Source of the DNA: Enterococcus sp. RIT-PI-f
GTDB taxonomy: Bacteria; Bacillota; Bacilli; Lactobacillales; Enterococcaceae
NCBI RefSeq assembly: GCF_001297065.1
Contig: NZ_LHOX01000012.1
Span: forward strand, 1 to 64,000
Length of the DNA: 64,000 nt
Reading direction: 5' to 3'
The translations under genes and the position numbers were made by a program. Position 1 is the stretch's first letter. Every line of letters starts with the position of its first letter. Shown here one piece after another: positions 55,631-63,796 of this stretch. Under the pieces are notes generated by a model. It worked only from the letters and a program-made list of their open reading frames with translations. It ran no database searches and was not told the origin of the DNA.

Positions 55631-55951
55631 ATGTATATTCGAACAGTCGCTTTTGACGTGCGTCCAGAAGGAAAAGACATCTTCTACAAGAAAATAGCCA
55701 AAGATGTTGCATCTATGAAAGAATTTGAAGGCTGTCTAGCCACTGAAGCTTGGTTGGCTGAAACAAAAAAAAGCGTGACTTTCCAACTCGTGTCTAAATG
55801 GCAAGAGAAAAAACATTTCCAAGCGTGGTTAAAACGACCAGAGCATTTGCAAAAACACCGAGATGCCCATCGCGCCGAAAAAGAAGGGCAAGAAAAACCA
55901 AGCATCGTTCTCTCAAAAACAAGCCAAGAATTTTCCCTGATCACAGAGTAA
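55631..55951 (+). CDS. IsdG/ABM-fold monooxygenase-like protein
   Basis: 106 residues of the antibiotic-biosynthesis-monooxygenase (ABM) fold: MYIRTVAFDVRPEGK, then FEGCLATEAWLAE and FQLVSKWQEKKHFQAWLKRPEH. Small ABM proteins include the haem-degrading IsdG/IsdI group and various oxygenases. The Fur box above it argues for haem or iron use rather than antibiotic synthesis. GGAGG precedes the ATG. Catalytic residues specific for haem degradation cannot be confirmed by eye. Confidence 0.8.
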   Translation: MYIRTVAFDVRPEGKDIFYKKIAKDVASMKEFEGCLATEAWLAETKKSVTFQLVSKWQEKKHFQAWLKRPEHLQKHRDAHRAEKEGQEKPSIVLSKTSQEFSLITE

Positions 55952-55954
55952 AAG

Positions 55955-56000
55955 CAAAAAGATGACGCCTAAATTACGTACAGGAGTCATCTTTTTTTAT
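55955..56000 (+). terminator. Terminator of the ABM gene
   Basis: AAAAAGATGAC-CCT pairs with AG-GTCATCTTTTT around a TTACGTAC loop. Confidence 0.9.
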
Positions 56001-56021
56001 TGTTAGCCCGCAAGCAGATTT

Positions 56022-56786
56022 CTAGACCGTCCACTCATTCAACGTTTTACCTTCATCATCTACCAAAACCAGCCAGCCATTGGTACCGCCATAATAGAGG
56101 AACATCCCCATCTCATTGACACTTTTCAATATAACATCTTCTGTTGTTTGATAATCAGTGATCGCGGCTTGATTATCCTGCCGGATTTTTTCGGATAGTC
56201 GTGCGGAATAGCCGATTGAACCGTCTTTATTCAACGGCATCTGCTGACTCAGGATCGCCCCTTTTTCGATGCGTACCTGATTCCTCTTTTGCCAATACAC
56301 GGTGGCTTTACTTCCTTGATAGTCCACATAAAACGGATGTTCAGTCAATAGTTTTGTCCATTTATGTTGGGGTTTGCCTGATTTTGCTTTTTTCTCCTCA
56401 GCCACAGCCGCGCCTATTGGACGATATCCTAACCAATCCAGTAATGGATCAAATATGGCCGCACAGGCTTCTACATGCTTGACTTGTTCACTCGGGATCA
56501 CGGTATCTTCCCCTTGTGAGATCTGATATTTTTGCCGGTAATACTGTGCCAAATACGCGGCCATGATGTCCCAATTGGGTGTTAAAATAAGCAAACGTGC
56601 TGGTGTTTTTTTGGCATCATATTGATGGTCATCTAGCACATCCACGATCTGATTGTTTGCTAACAAAAACAAGACACTGTTCTTTTGGATCGATGTTGGC
56701 TGATCAATGATCTCCACTTGCCCCGCTTCATCAGGTAACCTAAGCAATAAATGCTGCTGATCAACGTCTATCGTTTCTATCTTCAT
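56022..56786 (-). CDS. Hypothetical protein, 254 residues
   Basis: Soluble protein with no recognised family. Mixed alpha/beta composition; the N-terminal third has alternating hydrophobic strands (HLLLRLPDEAGQVEIIDQP), the centre a tryptophan-rich stretch and an Ala/Lys-rich linker near 130, and the C-terminus a beta pattern (GMFLYYGGTNGWLVLVDDEGK). Single gene, upstream region short. No signal peptide or membrane segment. Do not assign a function. Confidence 0.6.
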   Translation of the reverse strand: MKIETIDVDQQHLLLRLPDEAGQVEIIDQPTSIQKNSVLFLLANNQIVDVLDDHQYDAKKTPARLLILTPNWDIMAAYLAQYYRQKYQISQGEDTVIPSEQVKHVEACAAIFDPLLDWLGYRPIGAAVAEEKKAKSGKPQHKWTKLLTEHPFYVDYQGSKATVYWQKRNQVRIEKGAILSQQMPLNKDGSIGYSARLSEKIRQDNQAAITDYQTTEDVILKSVNEMGMFLYYGGTNGWLVLVDDEGKTLNEWTV

Positions 56787-56879
56787 CTTTTATTTGCCTC
56801 CCTACTGTTTTCTCTAGTATCATCTAGTATTCTAAGGGCATTATACCATTACAGACAAAATCACTGCGAGATGATTGCT

Positions 56880-56919
56880 TAAAAAAAACAGATGATCATT
56901 TACCGATCATCTGTTTGTT
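56880..56919 (-). terminator. Terminator of the second small paralogue
   Basis: ACAGATGATC pairs with GATCATCTGT around ATTTACC, with a T run on the minus strand. The 100 bases between this and the 254-residue gene show no further feature. Confidence 0.9.
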
Positions 56920-56993
56920 CCTGAATATGTTTCTGTAGACAAGCATTGGTTCCTGTTTGCACAATGCCTATGTTCAATCAACTATAGAAACAA

Positions 56994-57221
56994 TTAGCTA
57001 AAGAAGCAATCAACTAATGCTGGTCCGTAGATTTCATCATATTTCGCAACGACACGTCCACATCGTTCCTCAATGTCCTCATAATCGATCCCGTCATAAC
57101 GAATCACATTTAGGACCACACATTTTTCCATTTTACTAATGACTTCTCCAACAATACGGCGTTTGATCCCCACTGGCTGGCACTCATAAGCTTTTCCTAA
57201 AACAACTGTTTCTGCGTTCAT
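56994..57221 (-). CDS. Small conserved-looking protein, 75 residues (paralogue B)
   Basis: Begins MNAETVVLGKAYECQPVGIKRRIVGEVIS after an AAGGAGA site. Same start pattern (YECQPVGxKR...GEV) as the 69-residue protein at about 29.3 kb, with different C-termini. Two or more cysteines. Family not recognised. Encoded alone with its own terminator. Confidence 0.65.
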   Translation of the reverse strand: MNAETVVLGKAYECQPVGIKRRIVGEVISKMEKCVVLNVIRYDGIDYEDIEERCGRVVAKYDEIYGPALVDCFFS

Positions 57222-57319
57222 GTTTTTCTCCTTAAAATTTCATTTTTCTAATGATATTATCATAATATCATTGAATTCTAATTTAATAAAGCAATATCCC
57301 TTCAAATATACATATAAAA

Positions 57320-57358
57320 TAAAAAAAAGCACTTCCATCAATGGATAGCGCTTTTACA
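57320..57358 (-). terminator. Terminator of the fRMsr gene
   Basis: AAAAGCGCT-TCCAT pairs with GGAAGTGCTTTT, followed on the minus strand by T8. Confidence 0.85.
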
Positions 57359-57371
57359 AACAATATAATCT

Positions 57372-57833
57372 TTATTTCTTGCTTTCAATCAACAATTGGG
57401 CAAATGCCTCTAAATATGTTTGATCGATCGCATCATAACTACCAATTTGGCTGCTATCTAAATCTAGTACCCCTAGTAACTGATCGCCAACCTTCATAGG
57501 AACAACGATTTCTGACATCGCTGCTGAATCGCAGGAGATATAATTTTCGTGCTCTTTGACATTCGCTACGATCATCGTTTGATTCTTTTCAGCGGCTTCA
57601 CCACAAACGCCTTTCCCTAACTTGATGCGTGTACATGACACACGTCCTTGGAATGGACCTAAGATCAGTTCACCTTCATCAAATAAATAATAGCCCGCAA
57701 AAACAGTGTCTATTAAGGTTTCATTTAATAAAGCAGCAGAATTGGCTAAGTTTGCGATCCAATTGCTCTCTGCCTCCAAAAGCCCCTTCAATTGAAGCAA
57801 CATTAATTCATACATCTCGATTTTTTTATCCAT
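57372..57833 (-). CDS. Free methionine-(R)-sulfoxide reductase, GAF-type
   Basis: 153 residues. GAF domain with the three cysteines that mark the free-Met-(R)-sulfoxide reductases: Cys67 (RVSCTRI), Cys77 (GKGVCGEA) and Cys101 (YISCDSAAMSEIVVP). It repairs free oxidised methionine with thioredoxin-like reduction. ATG chosen after AGAGGTG; 10 upstream codons are open but lack a site. Corresponds to MsrC of E. coli in function. Single gene. Confidence 0.9.
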   Translation of the reverse strand: MDKKIEMYELMLLQLKGLLEAESNWIANLANSAALLNETLIDTVFAGYYLFDEGELILGPFQGRVSCTRIKLGKGVCGEAAEKNQTMIVANVKEHENYISCDSAAMSEIVVPMKVGDQLLGVLDLDSSQIGSYDAIDQTYLEAFAQLLIESKK

Positions 57834-57887
57834 TTGATCACCTCTGTTCTTGATTATAAGCATTCCGCAGTGATTTGTCTTGTAAAA

Positions 57888-57929
57888 AAACCAATCTTCT
57901 CAACAAAATGCGTTGAGAAGATTGGGCCA
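57888..57929 (-). terminator. Terminator of the NAD(P)-binding gene
   Basis: CCAATCTTCTCAAC pairs perfectly with GTTGAGAAGATTGG, followed by T7 on the minus strand. Confidence 0.95.
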
Positions 57930-57933
57930 TTTA

Positions 57934-58572
57934 TTAGGCATCAATGACTGTAAATCGTGTATTGTGCTGTTGTGGTGTTTCGATCTCGTCAAGAATTGCT
58001 TTGGCTAACGTACCGCTGGAAGTGACTGATTGTTTTTGGTCGTTGAACAACAAGTGATCTTTTCCTGAAATTGCCGGTACAGCTTCCCCTGTTTGGAATA
58101 AGTTCCCTGGGGAAATACCTACCCAATCAACATTTTTGACCGTTTGTAAAAACAGATACTCATCTAGCTGATTTTCTGGAATGGCGATCCAGCTTTCACT
58201 GCCAGGTGCTTTTTTCAAATCGTTGATATTGCGCTCACCTTGTTCGTTTAGCAAACTGCCCGCGCCTAAAATAAAAAAGAGTCTGGTTTTTTGCTCGCGG
58301 AAAAATGCCACTAATTTCGTTGCCAGATCAACATGCAAATATGCTTGATCAGGACTCGTTGCAAATGCATCAATGATCACATCAAAATCCTGCAGATCTG
58401 ATTGCGCTAAAGAAAACGCATCTTTTTCAATGATCAGACTATTTTCACCTAACTGCGCTTTGGCTTTGGCCGCATTTCTGACAATGGCTACTACTTCATA
58501 ACCTCTTTGTTGTCCTTCTTTAAAAATAGCAGCCCCTGCATTGCCCGTAGCGCCAATAATTCCGATTTTCAT
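57934..58572 (-). CDS. NAD(P)-binding protein, NmrA/YwnB type
   Basis: 212 residues of the short-chain-reductase-like NmrA group. It starts with KIGIIGATGNAGAAI, the GxxGxxG nucleotide site. Such proteins sense or reduce NAD(P)-linked stress compounds; substrate unknown. ATG chosen 9 bases after GAGAGG. Preceded by its Rrf2 regulator gene, the ywnA-ywnB order of Bacillus, with a palindrome over the promoter between them. Confidence 0.85.
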   Translation of the reverse strand: MKIGIIGATGNAGAAIFKEGQQRGYEVVAIVRNAAKAKAQLGENSLIIEKDAFSLAQSDLQDFDVIIDAFATSPDQAYLHVDLATKLVAFFREQKTRLFFILGAGSLLNEQGERNINDLKKAPGSESWIAIPENQLDEYLFLQTVKNVDWVGISPGNLFQTGEAVPAISGKDHLLFNDQKQSVTSSGTLAKAILDEIETPQQHNTRFTVIDA

Positions 58573-58610
58573 ATGATTCATCCTCTCTTCATTTTCATGT
58601 CTTCTCTACA

Positions 58611-58667
58611 TAGTTGTTACTAAATTAATTACAACTAAAGTATAGAAGAATCCTTACTTGCTGTCAA
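58611..58667 (-). promoter_or_regulatory. Consensus promoter with Rrf2-type operator
   Basis: Minus-strand TTGACA, 17 bases, TATACT, followed directly downstream by TAGTTGT-13 bases-ACAACTA, a perfect 7+7 inverted repeat at the transcription start. It is the natural binding site for the adjacent Rrf2 regulator. Confidence 0.7.
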
Positions 58668-58715
58668 TCATTTGACTTTCCAGTAAAGCCTTCACGAAAA
58701 AGAATCCTTATGCCA

Positions 58716-59150
58716 TCACTTTATGCTGTTCATAGATTGTGTCTGAATGCCTTCGATGATCGATTGCAACGAAATCGCCGCCATCTCAGCTTCTATTTTT
58801 TGTTGCAATGAGGCGTATGTATGCTCAAGCACGGTTTGGATATTACCGCCAATCAGGCAATTGGGATTGGTTTTTTTATCCGCGTGTAATAAATGATGAT
58901 CCTTTTCGACACTATCATAAATATCAAGCAACGAAATATCAGTTGGCGCCTTGGTCAAAGTTGGGTTTGGTTTTCCTCGCTGGCTATCGATCAATCCTGC
59001 CATCCTAAGATCACTCATGATCCGTCGAACATACGCTGGGTTGGTTTCGACACTTTGGGCAATACGGTCACTTGACAGATCAGTTCCTTTGAACAAATGG
59101 ATATAAGCAAGGATATGGATGGCATCGCTATATTTGGTTGAATATTTCAT
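58716..59150 (-). CDS. Rrf2-family transcriptional regulator (YwnA-like)
   Basis: 144 residues with a winged helix (KYSTKYSDAIHILAYIHLF...ETNPAYVRRIMSDLRMAGLIDSQRGKPN). A cysteine in NPNCLIGGNIQ is at the place where the redox- or metal-sensing cysteine lies in many Rrf2 members, but the usual three-cysteine cluster is absent, so it is not an iron-sulphur IscR type. Regulates the next gene probably. Confidence 0.85.
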   Translation of the reverse strand: MKYSTKYSDAIHILAYIHLFKGTDLSSDRIAQSVETNPAYVRRIMSDLRMAGLIDSQRGKPNPTLTKAPTDISLLDIYDSVEKDHHLLHADKKTNPNCLIGGNIQTVLEHTYASLQQKIEAEMAAISLQSIIEGIQTQSMNSIK

Positions 59151-59202
59151 CCTCTCACTCCTTTTCTATCTTGATATCATACCTCTTTTTGCCCAATATG
59201 AC

Positions 59203-59240
59203 AAAGGGGGATGACGTTTTGCGTGCCTTGCGTCATTCCC
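59203..59240 (-). terminator. Hairpin downstream of the VOC gene
   Basis: AAGGGG-ATGACG type arms (GGGGGATGACG/CGTCATTCCCC) around a 13-base loop; no long T run, so a weak terminator. Confidence 0.55.
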
Positions 59241-59291
59241 CTTCTTCTATCTGCATAGATCAATCATATTTACGGTTCTGTCAAAGAATCT

Positions 59292-59696
59292 TTAATACCC
59301 TTTCATCCAGGCTGACTCTAGTTGATTGCCATCTAAATCAATGATCTCATACCCGACCATCACATCTTCTGGTATCCCCATGTCTACTTGAAAATAATCC
59401 CCGCCGTTGGCCTTGGCTGTTTCAGCAAAGTGCTTTGCTCCTTCTGGCGTATCAAAGCTAAAAGCCGTCAATGCCCCACTGGTTTTTTGCGTATCGGCAA
59501 TCTCTCTGCCATTTAAAAAGCGACGATAAAAGTCATGTGACAAAAGCATGACCCAAATCGAATCGTTCCACATCATTCCACTACTGGTTTCGTTGGAGAA
59601 TTCATCATTTTTTACAAACCCTAGCGCTTCATAAAAAGCCGTAGCACGTTTGACATCAGTAACTGGTAAATTGACAAAGACCATTTTTTGCTGCAT
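59292..59696 (-). CDS. VOC-superfamily (glyoxalase/bleomycin-resistance fold) protein
   Basis: 134 residues: two beta-alpha-beta-beta-beta units, MVFVNLPVTDVKRATAFYEALGF and FSFDTPEGAKHFAETAKANGG ... GYEIIDLDGNQLES. Metal-binding family of lyases, dioxygenases and resistance proteins; the exact role is unknown. ATG chosen after GAGAGGA; eight more upstream codons are open. Single gene. Confidence 0.85.
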   Translation of the reverse strand: MQQKMVFVNLPVTDVKRATAFYEALGFVKNDEFSNETSSGMMWNDSIWVMLLSHDFYRRFLNGREIADTQKTSGALTAFSFDTPEGAKHFAETAKANGGDYFQVDMGIPEDVMVGYEIIDLDGNQLESAWMKGY

Positions 59697-59785
59697 ATTT
59701 AATCGTCCTCTCTGCACCATTTAGTGTGTGCGGTTTCATTATACACCAGTTCTTGTCTTCTCCCCTATCAATGCACACGCATTGT

Positions 59786-60343
59786 TCAGAGATGTTTCGT
59801 CACTACACAAGGTGAACCTACTGCCACGCAATTGGCAGGGATATCTTTGGTGACGATACTGCCGGCACCGATGACTGTATTTTTGCCGATGGTCACACCA
59901 GGCAAGACAATACTCCCTGCCCCTAGCCAGACATTGTCCTCAATCGTGACAGGCAAATTATACTGCGCTTTCTTCAAACGTAATGCTGGATCCAATGGAT
60001 GGGTGCCTGCGGCAATCGTCACATTGGGTCCGATCATCACATCATTGCCGATCTCGATGCGGGTATCATCGACTAATGTCAAATTGAAATTGGCGTAGAC
60101 ATTGTTGCCGATATACGTATTGGCTCCCCAGTTCGCCCGTAATGGTGCTTCGATATAGACATTTTCTCCTAATGCACCTAATAATTGAGCTAAGATCTTT
60201 TGTTTAGCTGGCTCATCGGAGGGTCTGATTTGGTTAAAATCATAAAGCAATTCGTTGTATTTCTTTTGTTCTTTGCCAATCTCCGAATTTTCATAATAGA
60301 TTGAACCATTGTGCATGCGTTGTTTGATTTCTTCTAAGTTCAT
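59786..60343 (-). CDS. Sugar O-acetyltransferase (maltose/galactoside type)
   Basis: 185 residues. N-terminal Mac domain (MNLEEIKQRMHNGSIYYENS) and left-handed beta helix of hexapeptide repeats (IGNDVMIGPNVTIAAGTHPLD...). Uses acetyl-CoA to acetylate a sugar; the His in GTHPLD is catalytic. Relatives are Maa and LacA. Overlaps nothing; a 200-base gap up to the terminator of rplS holds no other gene. Confidence 0.9.
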   Translation of the reverse strand: MNLEEIKQRMHNGSIYYENSEIGKEQKKYNELLYDFNQIRPSDEPAKQKILAQLLGALGENVYIEAPLRANWGANTYIGNNVYANFNLTLVDDTRIEIGNDVMIGPNVTIAAGTHPLDPALRLKKAQYNLPVTIEDNVWLGAGSIVLPGVTIGKNTVIGAGSIVTKDIPANCVAVGSPCVVTKHL

Positions 60344-60543
60344 TTGACACCCCTTACATTCTAACTGATGATTTACTGTACAATAAACTAAATACTGTGC
60401 TCGACTACATGCGAGACATCACTTGCAAAAAAGCAGGTGTGCACCTCAATCTATTTTATGTACAAGACCATTTTATCATGTTTGTTGCTAAGAGAAACCG
60501 CTTTTAGACAAATATGTCAATCAATGTATTAGTCGACAAAAGA

Positions 60544-60576
60544 AAAAAGCCCTTGAAACCAAGGGCTTTTGCTTCA
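60544..60576 (-). terminator. Terminator of rplS
   Basis: AAAAGCCCTTG pairs with CAAGGGCTTTT around GTTT, followed by T5 on the minus strand. Confidence 0.92.
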
Positions 60577-60591
60577 TCTGATAATAAATGA

Positions 60592-60939
60592 TTAACGACG
60601 AATTTCTTTGATACGCGCTGCTTTTCCGTGTAATGCACGCAAGTAGTACAATTTTGCACGACGCACTTTACCGTAACGAACAACTTCGATTTGTGCAACA
60701 CGAGGTGTGTGCAATGGGAAGGTACGTTCAACACCGACACCATTTGATACTTTACGTACTGTATATGTTTCGCTGATTCCAGCACCGCGGCGTTTGATCA
60801 CAACACCTTCGAATAACTGGATACGTTCCCGTGTACCTTCGACAACTTTCGCATGGACGCGAACAGTGTCACCAGGGCGGAAAGCTGGGATATCACTACG
60901 TAATTGTTCTTGAGTTAGTTCTTGAATCAATGGATTCAT
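60592..60939 (-). CDS. rplS: Ribosomal protein L19
   Basis: 115 residues beginning [20 protein letters not shown], with [20 protein letters not shown] and the final ARIKEIRR. Located at the 30S-50S interface. The ATG lies 10 bases after AAGGAG; the nearer ATG is too close to that site. Transcribed separately from trmD, with its own promoter and leader. Confidence 0.97.
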   Translation of the reverse strand: MNPLIQELTQEQLRSDIPAFRPGDTVRVHAKVVEGTRERIQLFEGVVIKRRGAGISETYTVRKVSNGVGVERTFPLHTPRVAQIEVVRYGKVRRAKLYYLRALHGKAARIKEIRR

Positions 60940-61056
60940 CTTTATCATTCTCCTTATTCCCAAACATTCATAAAGCCATCAGCTCCAGCGGAACATCGTA
61001 ATAGTTGAGTTTACACTCACTGAAATATCTTACCATAGAATATACTCTACTGTAAA
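60940..61056 (-). promoter_or_regulatory. rplS promoter and possible L19 leader
   Basis: Minus-strand TTTACA, 18-base spacer, TAAGAT, giving a leader of about 80 bases with at least one small hairpin (GAGT/ACTC). Ribosomal-protein leaders for L19 are known in Firmicutes, so autoregulation is possible; I cannot match the conserved structure by eye. Confidence 0.45.
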
Positions 61057-61093
61057 GAAGATTTTCTTGTCAGATATAAATTACTCCGATGGA

Positions 61094-61828
61094 TCAATCT
61101 TCAGCTTTGATCTCCTCAAGCAGCTGCGCCATTTCAGGTGTCAAGGGATACTCAGCCAACATATCGGGCCGACGCAGATAGGTGCGACGCAAAGATTCTT
61201 TTAATTGCCACGCTTCGATCAGCTTATGGTTGCCATTCATCAAGACAGCTGGCACTTCCATCCCTTCAAAGACAGCCGGACGGGTATATTGCGGATGTTC
61301 TAATAAACCAGTCGAGTGAGAATCTGTTTGGGCAGACACATTGTTGCCCAGTACTTCTGGCAACAAACGAACTGTGGCATCGATCATCACCATCGCCCCT
61401 AGCTCACCACCTGTCAGCACATAATCCCCTAAAGAAACTTCATCTGTCACCAAACTGCGGATCCGTTCATCATACCCTTCATAATGACCGCAAATAAAAA
61501 CCAAATGCTGTTCTGCAGAAAACTCCTCGGCCATTTTTTGATTGAAGGGTTTCCCTGCGGGGTCTAATAAAATGATCCGCTTTTTGACATCTGGTGCCTG
61601 TGCTTCAATGGCTTTCAAGTTGTCATAAACCGGTTGGACTTTCAACAACATCCCCGCACCACCGCCATAAGGATAGTCATCAACGGTTTGATGCTTGTTG
61701 TCCGAGAAATCGCGGAAATTTGAGACATTGATTTCTAACAATTCTTTTTCACGGGCTTTGCCTATGATCGATTCACCTAGCGGCCCATCGAACATGCGTG
61801 GAAACAACGTCAACACATCAATCCGCAT
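61094..61828 (-). CDS. trmD: tRNA (guanine-N1-)-methyltransferase
   Basis: 244 residues. SPOUT knot methylase that makes m1G37 in tRNAs. It begins [21 protein letters not shown], with [18 protein letters not shown], and [15 protein letters not shown] lining the SAM knot. An adjacent in-frame ATG one codon earlier is equally possible. Overlaps the end of rimM by about 11 bases, so they are coupled. Confidence 0.95.
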   Translation of the reverse strand: MRIDVLTLFPRMFDGPLGESIIGKAREKELLEINVSNFRDFSDNKHQTVDDYPYGGGAGMLLKVQPVYDNLKAIEAQAPDVKKRIILLDPAGKPFNQKMAEEFSAEQHLVFICGHYEGYDERIRSLVTDEVSLGDYVLTGGELGAMVMIDATVRLLPEVLGNNVSAQTDSHSTGLLEHPQYTRPAVFEGMEVPAVLMNGNHKLIEAWQLKESLRRTYLRRPDMLAEYPLTPEMAQLLEEIKAED

Positions 61829-62339
61829 CATCCAACAACCCTTCTGGAATCTCCACTTGAACTTCTCCATTGGCAAGGTCGATTGCTTTGACGACCGATT
61901 CAATGTATGGGATCAACGCATCTTTCTTTCCTTTGCGTTGGATGACCCAGACATCATTGGCACCTGGTGACAAAATTTCTTTGACTTTGCCGATCACTTG
62001 ATCGTTTTCTAAAACGGTCAAACCAATAATATCATGGTAATAAAATTCATTTTCTTCTAGCTGCGCCAAATCTTCTTTGGATACTTTTAGGATACCGTTA
62101 CGGAATGGTTCAACATCATTGATGTTCGGATAGCCTTCAAAGGTCAGCAAATCAAAGTTTTTATGTTTGCGGTGACCCGAAACGGTCAAGTCCAACGCTG
62201 GCTGATTTTCACGAAACAAGGTCAACTGCTTGCCTTTGCGGTAGCGTTGTTCCGGAAAGTCGGTTTGGGAGATCACCCGCACTTCTCCACGAATACCATG
62301 GGTATTGACGATCTTGCCTACATTTAAATATTCGGTCAC
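61818..62339 (-). CDS. rimM: 16S rRNA processing protein RimM
   Basis: 173 residues: N-terminal RimM domain ([18 protein letters not shown]...) and a PRC barrel ([20 protein letters not shown]...[13 protein letters not shown]...[17 protein letters not shown]). Helps mature the 30S head. First gene of a transcript with trmD. GAGGAACG lies before the ATG. Confidence 0.95.
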   Translation of the reverse strand: MTEYLNVGKIVNTHGIRGEVRVISQTDFPEQRYRKGKQLTLFRENQPALDLTVSGHRKHKNFDLLTFEGYPNINDVEPFRNGILKVSKEDLAQLEENEFYYHDIIGLTVLENDQVIGKVKEILSPGANDVWVIQRKGKKDALIPYIESVVKAIDLANGEVQVEIPEGLLDDAD

Positions 62340-62439
62340 GTTCGTTCCTCATTTCTTCTGATTTCTATCCTATTTTAGCACAGGCAATGTCTGAATTCTA
62401 CCTGTAAAACCCGTCGCTCCTTTTCGTTTGATGGACAAA

Positions 62440-62483
62440 ACGCGCCTCTCTTCGATGAATCGATTATCGAAGAGAGGCGCGTC
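62440..62483 (-). terminator. Terminator of the lipoprotein gene
   Basis: CGCGCCTCTCTTCGAT pairs perfectly with ATCGAAGAGAGGCGCG around a 9-base loop, followed by TTTTG on the minus strand; very stable. Confidence 0.9.
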
Positions 62484-62519
62484 GAATCCCCTATTTCTAC
62501 TCAGAGATACTAGTGATGA

Positions 62520-63338
62520 TTATTGATTCATCGATACAGCCATCTCTAGTGCCGAAATGGCCTCTTGATGTTCAACAGTATAGACCCGATCGTCTTCTTG
62601 CCACACAACAGTCGTGGCCAAATAATCATCTTGTCCCATATCGATTGTGATTTGACCCACATCTGGCACAGGCAGCATATGTTCTTCTAGATAGGCAACG
62701 ACTTCTTTGGCTTGACCTGTCGGATCTTGCTGGTCTTGGTTTACTGCGCGCACGGTCAACGACCAATTGCCTTCTTGCCAGCTCAGGTATGTGGATCCAG
62801 CTGCCCCTTGGCTATGTCCGGTGATGCCATGCCCCAAATCGACTGCTTGTCCACCTTCATCTGCTGTGACATTGACCGCTGCAGCAGCATCCTCTGTTGC
62901 GTCATAGACTTTTGTCTTATATCCCGCAATCGCCGTTTCATTATTCAATGTCGTATCGTTGACTGCTAGTTGCGTATCCAATCCATAGTAAAGGATCGAC
63001 AAATCATTTTCATCGCCATCCGTGGCTGCATTGACGATTTTATCTTCACCAACTGGTACTTTGGCAGGCAAAGTGATGTTCGGAAAGTTTTTTGCCAATT
63101 GATCAAATACACTGGCCTCACCTGTCGCAGTGTCTTCTCCGCTGTCACTATCCATATCGGATGACACTGACGACATCTCAGTGCTCGTGCTGTCAGTTGT
63201 CATACTTTCACTCGTTTGGGTACTTATTTGTTCACTGGTTGATGTACTTGTCTGGGTTTCATCTGTATCGCCACTGCTGCAAGCTGCCAAAACGCCAACA
63301 GTCAATAAGGTCATCAATAAGCCAACTTCTTTTTTCAC
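62520..63338 (-). CDS. Putative lipoprotein with Ser/Thr-rich linker
   Basis: 272 residues. The signal peptide ends in the lipobox LAACSSG, followed by about 60 residues almost entirely of Ser, Thr, Asp and Glu (a wall-spanning linker), then a compact domain from about residue 85 (VFDQLAKNFPNITLPAKVPVGEDK...). Unknown function. Starts with GTG 8 bases after AAGGGGG. Located in the interval between khpA and rimM, where other enterococci that I know have no such genes. Confidence 0.7.
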   Translation of the reverse strand: MKKEVGLLMTLLTVGVLAACSSGDTDETQTSTSTSEQISTQTSESMTTDSTSTEMSSVSSDMDSDSGEDTATGEASVFDQLAKNFPNITLPAKVPVGEDKIVNAATDGDENDLSILYYGLDTQLAVNDTTLNNETAIAGYKTKVYDATEDAAAAVNVTADEGGQAVDLGHGITGHSQGAAGSTYLSWQEGNWSLTVRAVNQDQQDPTGQAKEVVAYLEEHMLPVPDVGQITIDMGQDDYLATTVVWQEDDRVYTVEHQEAISALEMAVSMNQ

Positions 63339-63372
63339 AATAAATTCCCCCTTCACTTAAGCATACGCCTGC

Positions 63373-63416
63373 CAAAAAAAAATGACAAACAATGTACACT
63401 GTTTGTCATTTTTCTC
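63373..63416 (-). terminator. Terminator of the small membrane protein gene
   Basis: AAAATGACAAACA pairs with TGTTTGTCATTTT around ATGTACAC, followed by a T-rich run on the minus strand. Confidence 0.92.
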
Positions 63417-63417
63417 A

Positions 63418-63681
63418 TTAAAATGAAAGATTACTGATCCAGCGTTGGATCGTTGATCCGATGTCTTTGAGCCATTGGACAAGTTGATCGCCTAGCGTGG
63501 ATAGATCACCCCAGCGAAAGTTTTGTGTCCATTGGTTTAGCTGCGTCATAATTTCCTCGCGATAGACCCATAGCAGAAAGAGCAACAATAAAATACCTAA
63601 TGTCCGCCATAAAAATGAACCGACTTTATAAATAAAGACCACGATCAGCAATACCACGATCCATGCAATGATTTGTGACAT
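63418..63681 (-). CDS. Small membrane protein, 87 residues
   Basis: Starts MSQIIAWIVVLLIVVFIYKVG with one or two hydrophobic segments (about 4-18 and 28-42), then a Trp-rich amphipathic tail (WTQNFRWGDLSTLGDQLVQWLKD). ATG after GGGAGGTGG. A longer in-frame reading upstream would be 24 codons and has no site. No family recognised. Confidence 0.6.
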   Translation of the reverse strand: MSQIIAWIVVLLIVVFIYKVGSFLWRTLGILLLLFLLWVYREEIMTQLNQWTQNFRWGDLSTLGDQLVQWLKDIGSTIQRWISNLSF

Positions 63682-63754
63682 TTGCTCCACCTCCCTCTCG
63701 CATATTATCGCAAAAAACAGACCTTTTGTCATACATCTCGAGAATGAGATCATA

Positions 63755-63790
63755 CAAAAAAAGCATTCCTTAAAAAAGAATGCTTTCGTT
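63755..63790 (-). terminator. Terminator of khpA
   Basis: AAAGCATTC pairs with GAATGCTTT around a T-rich loop, followed by T7 on the minus strand. Confidence 0.9.
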
Positions 63791-63796
63791 TCTTAC

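Noticed and set aside
55299-55656. Two plus-strand frames of 69-74 codons over the structured RNA
   Set aside because: No ribosome site, low-complexity composition, and the inverted repeats and the terminator cut through them.
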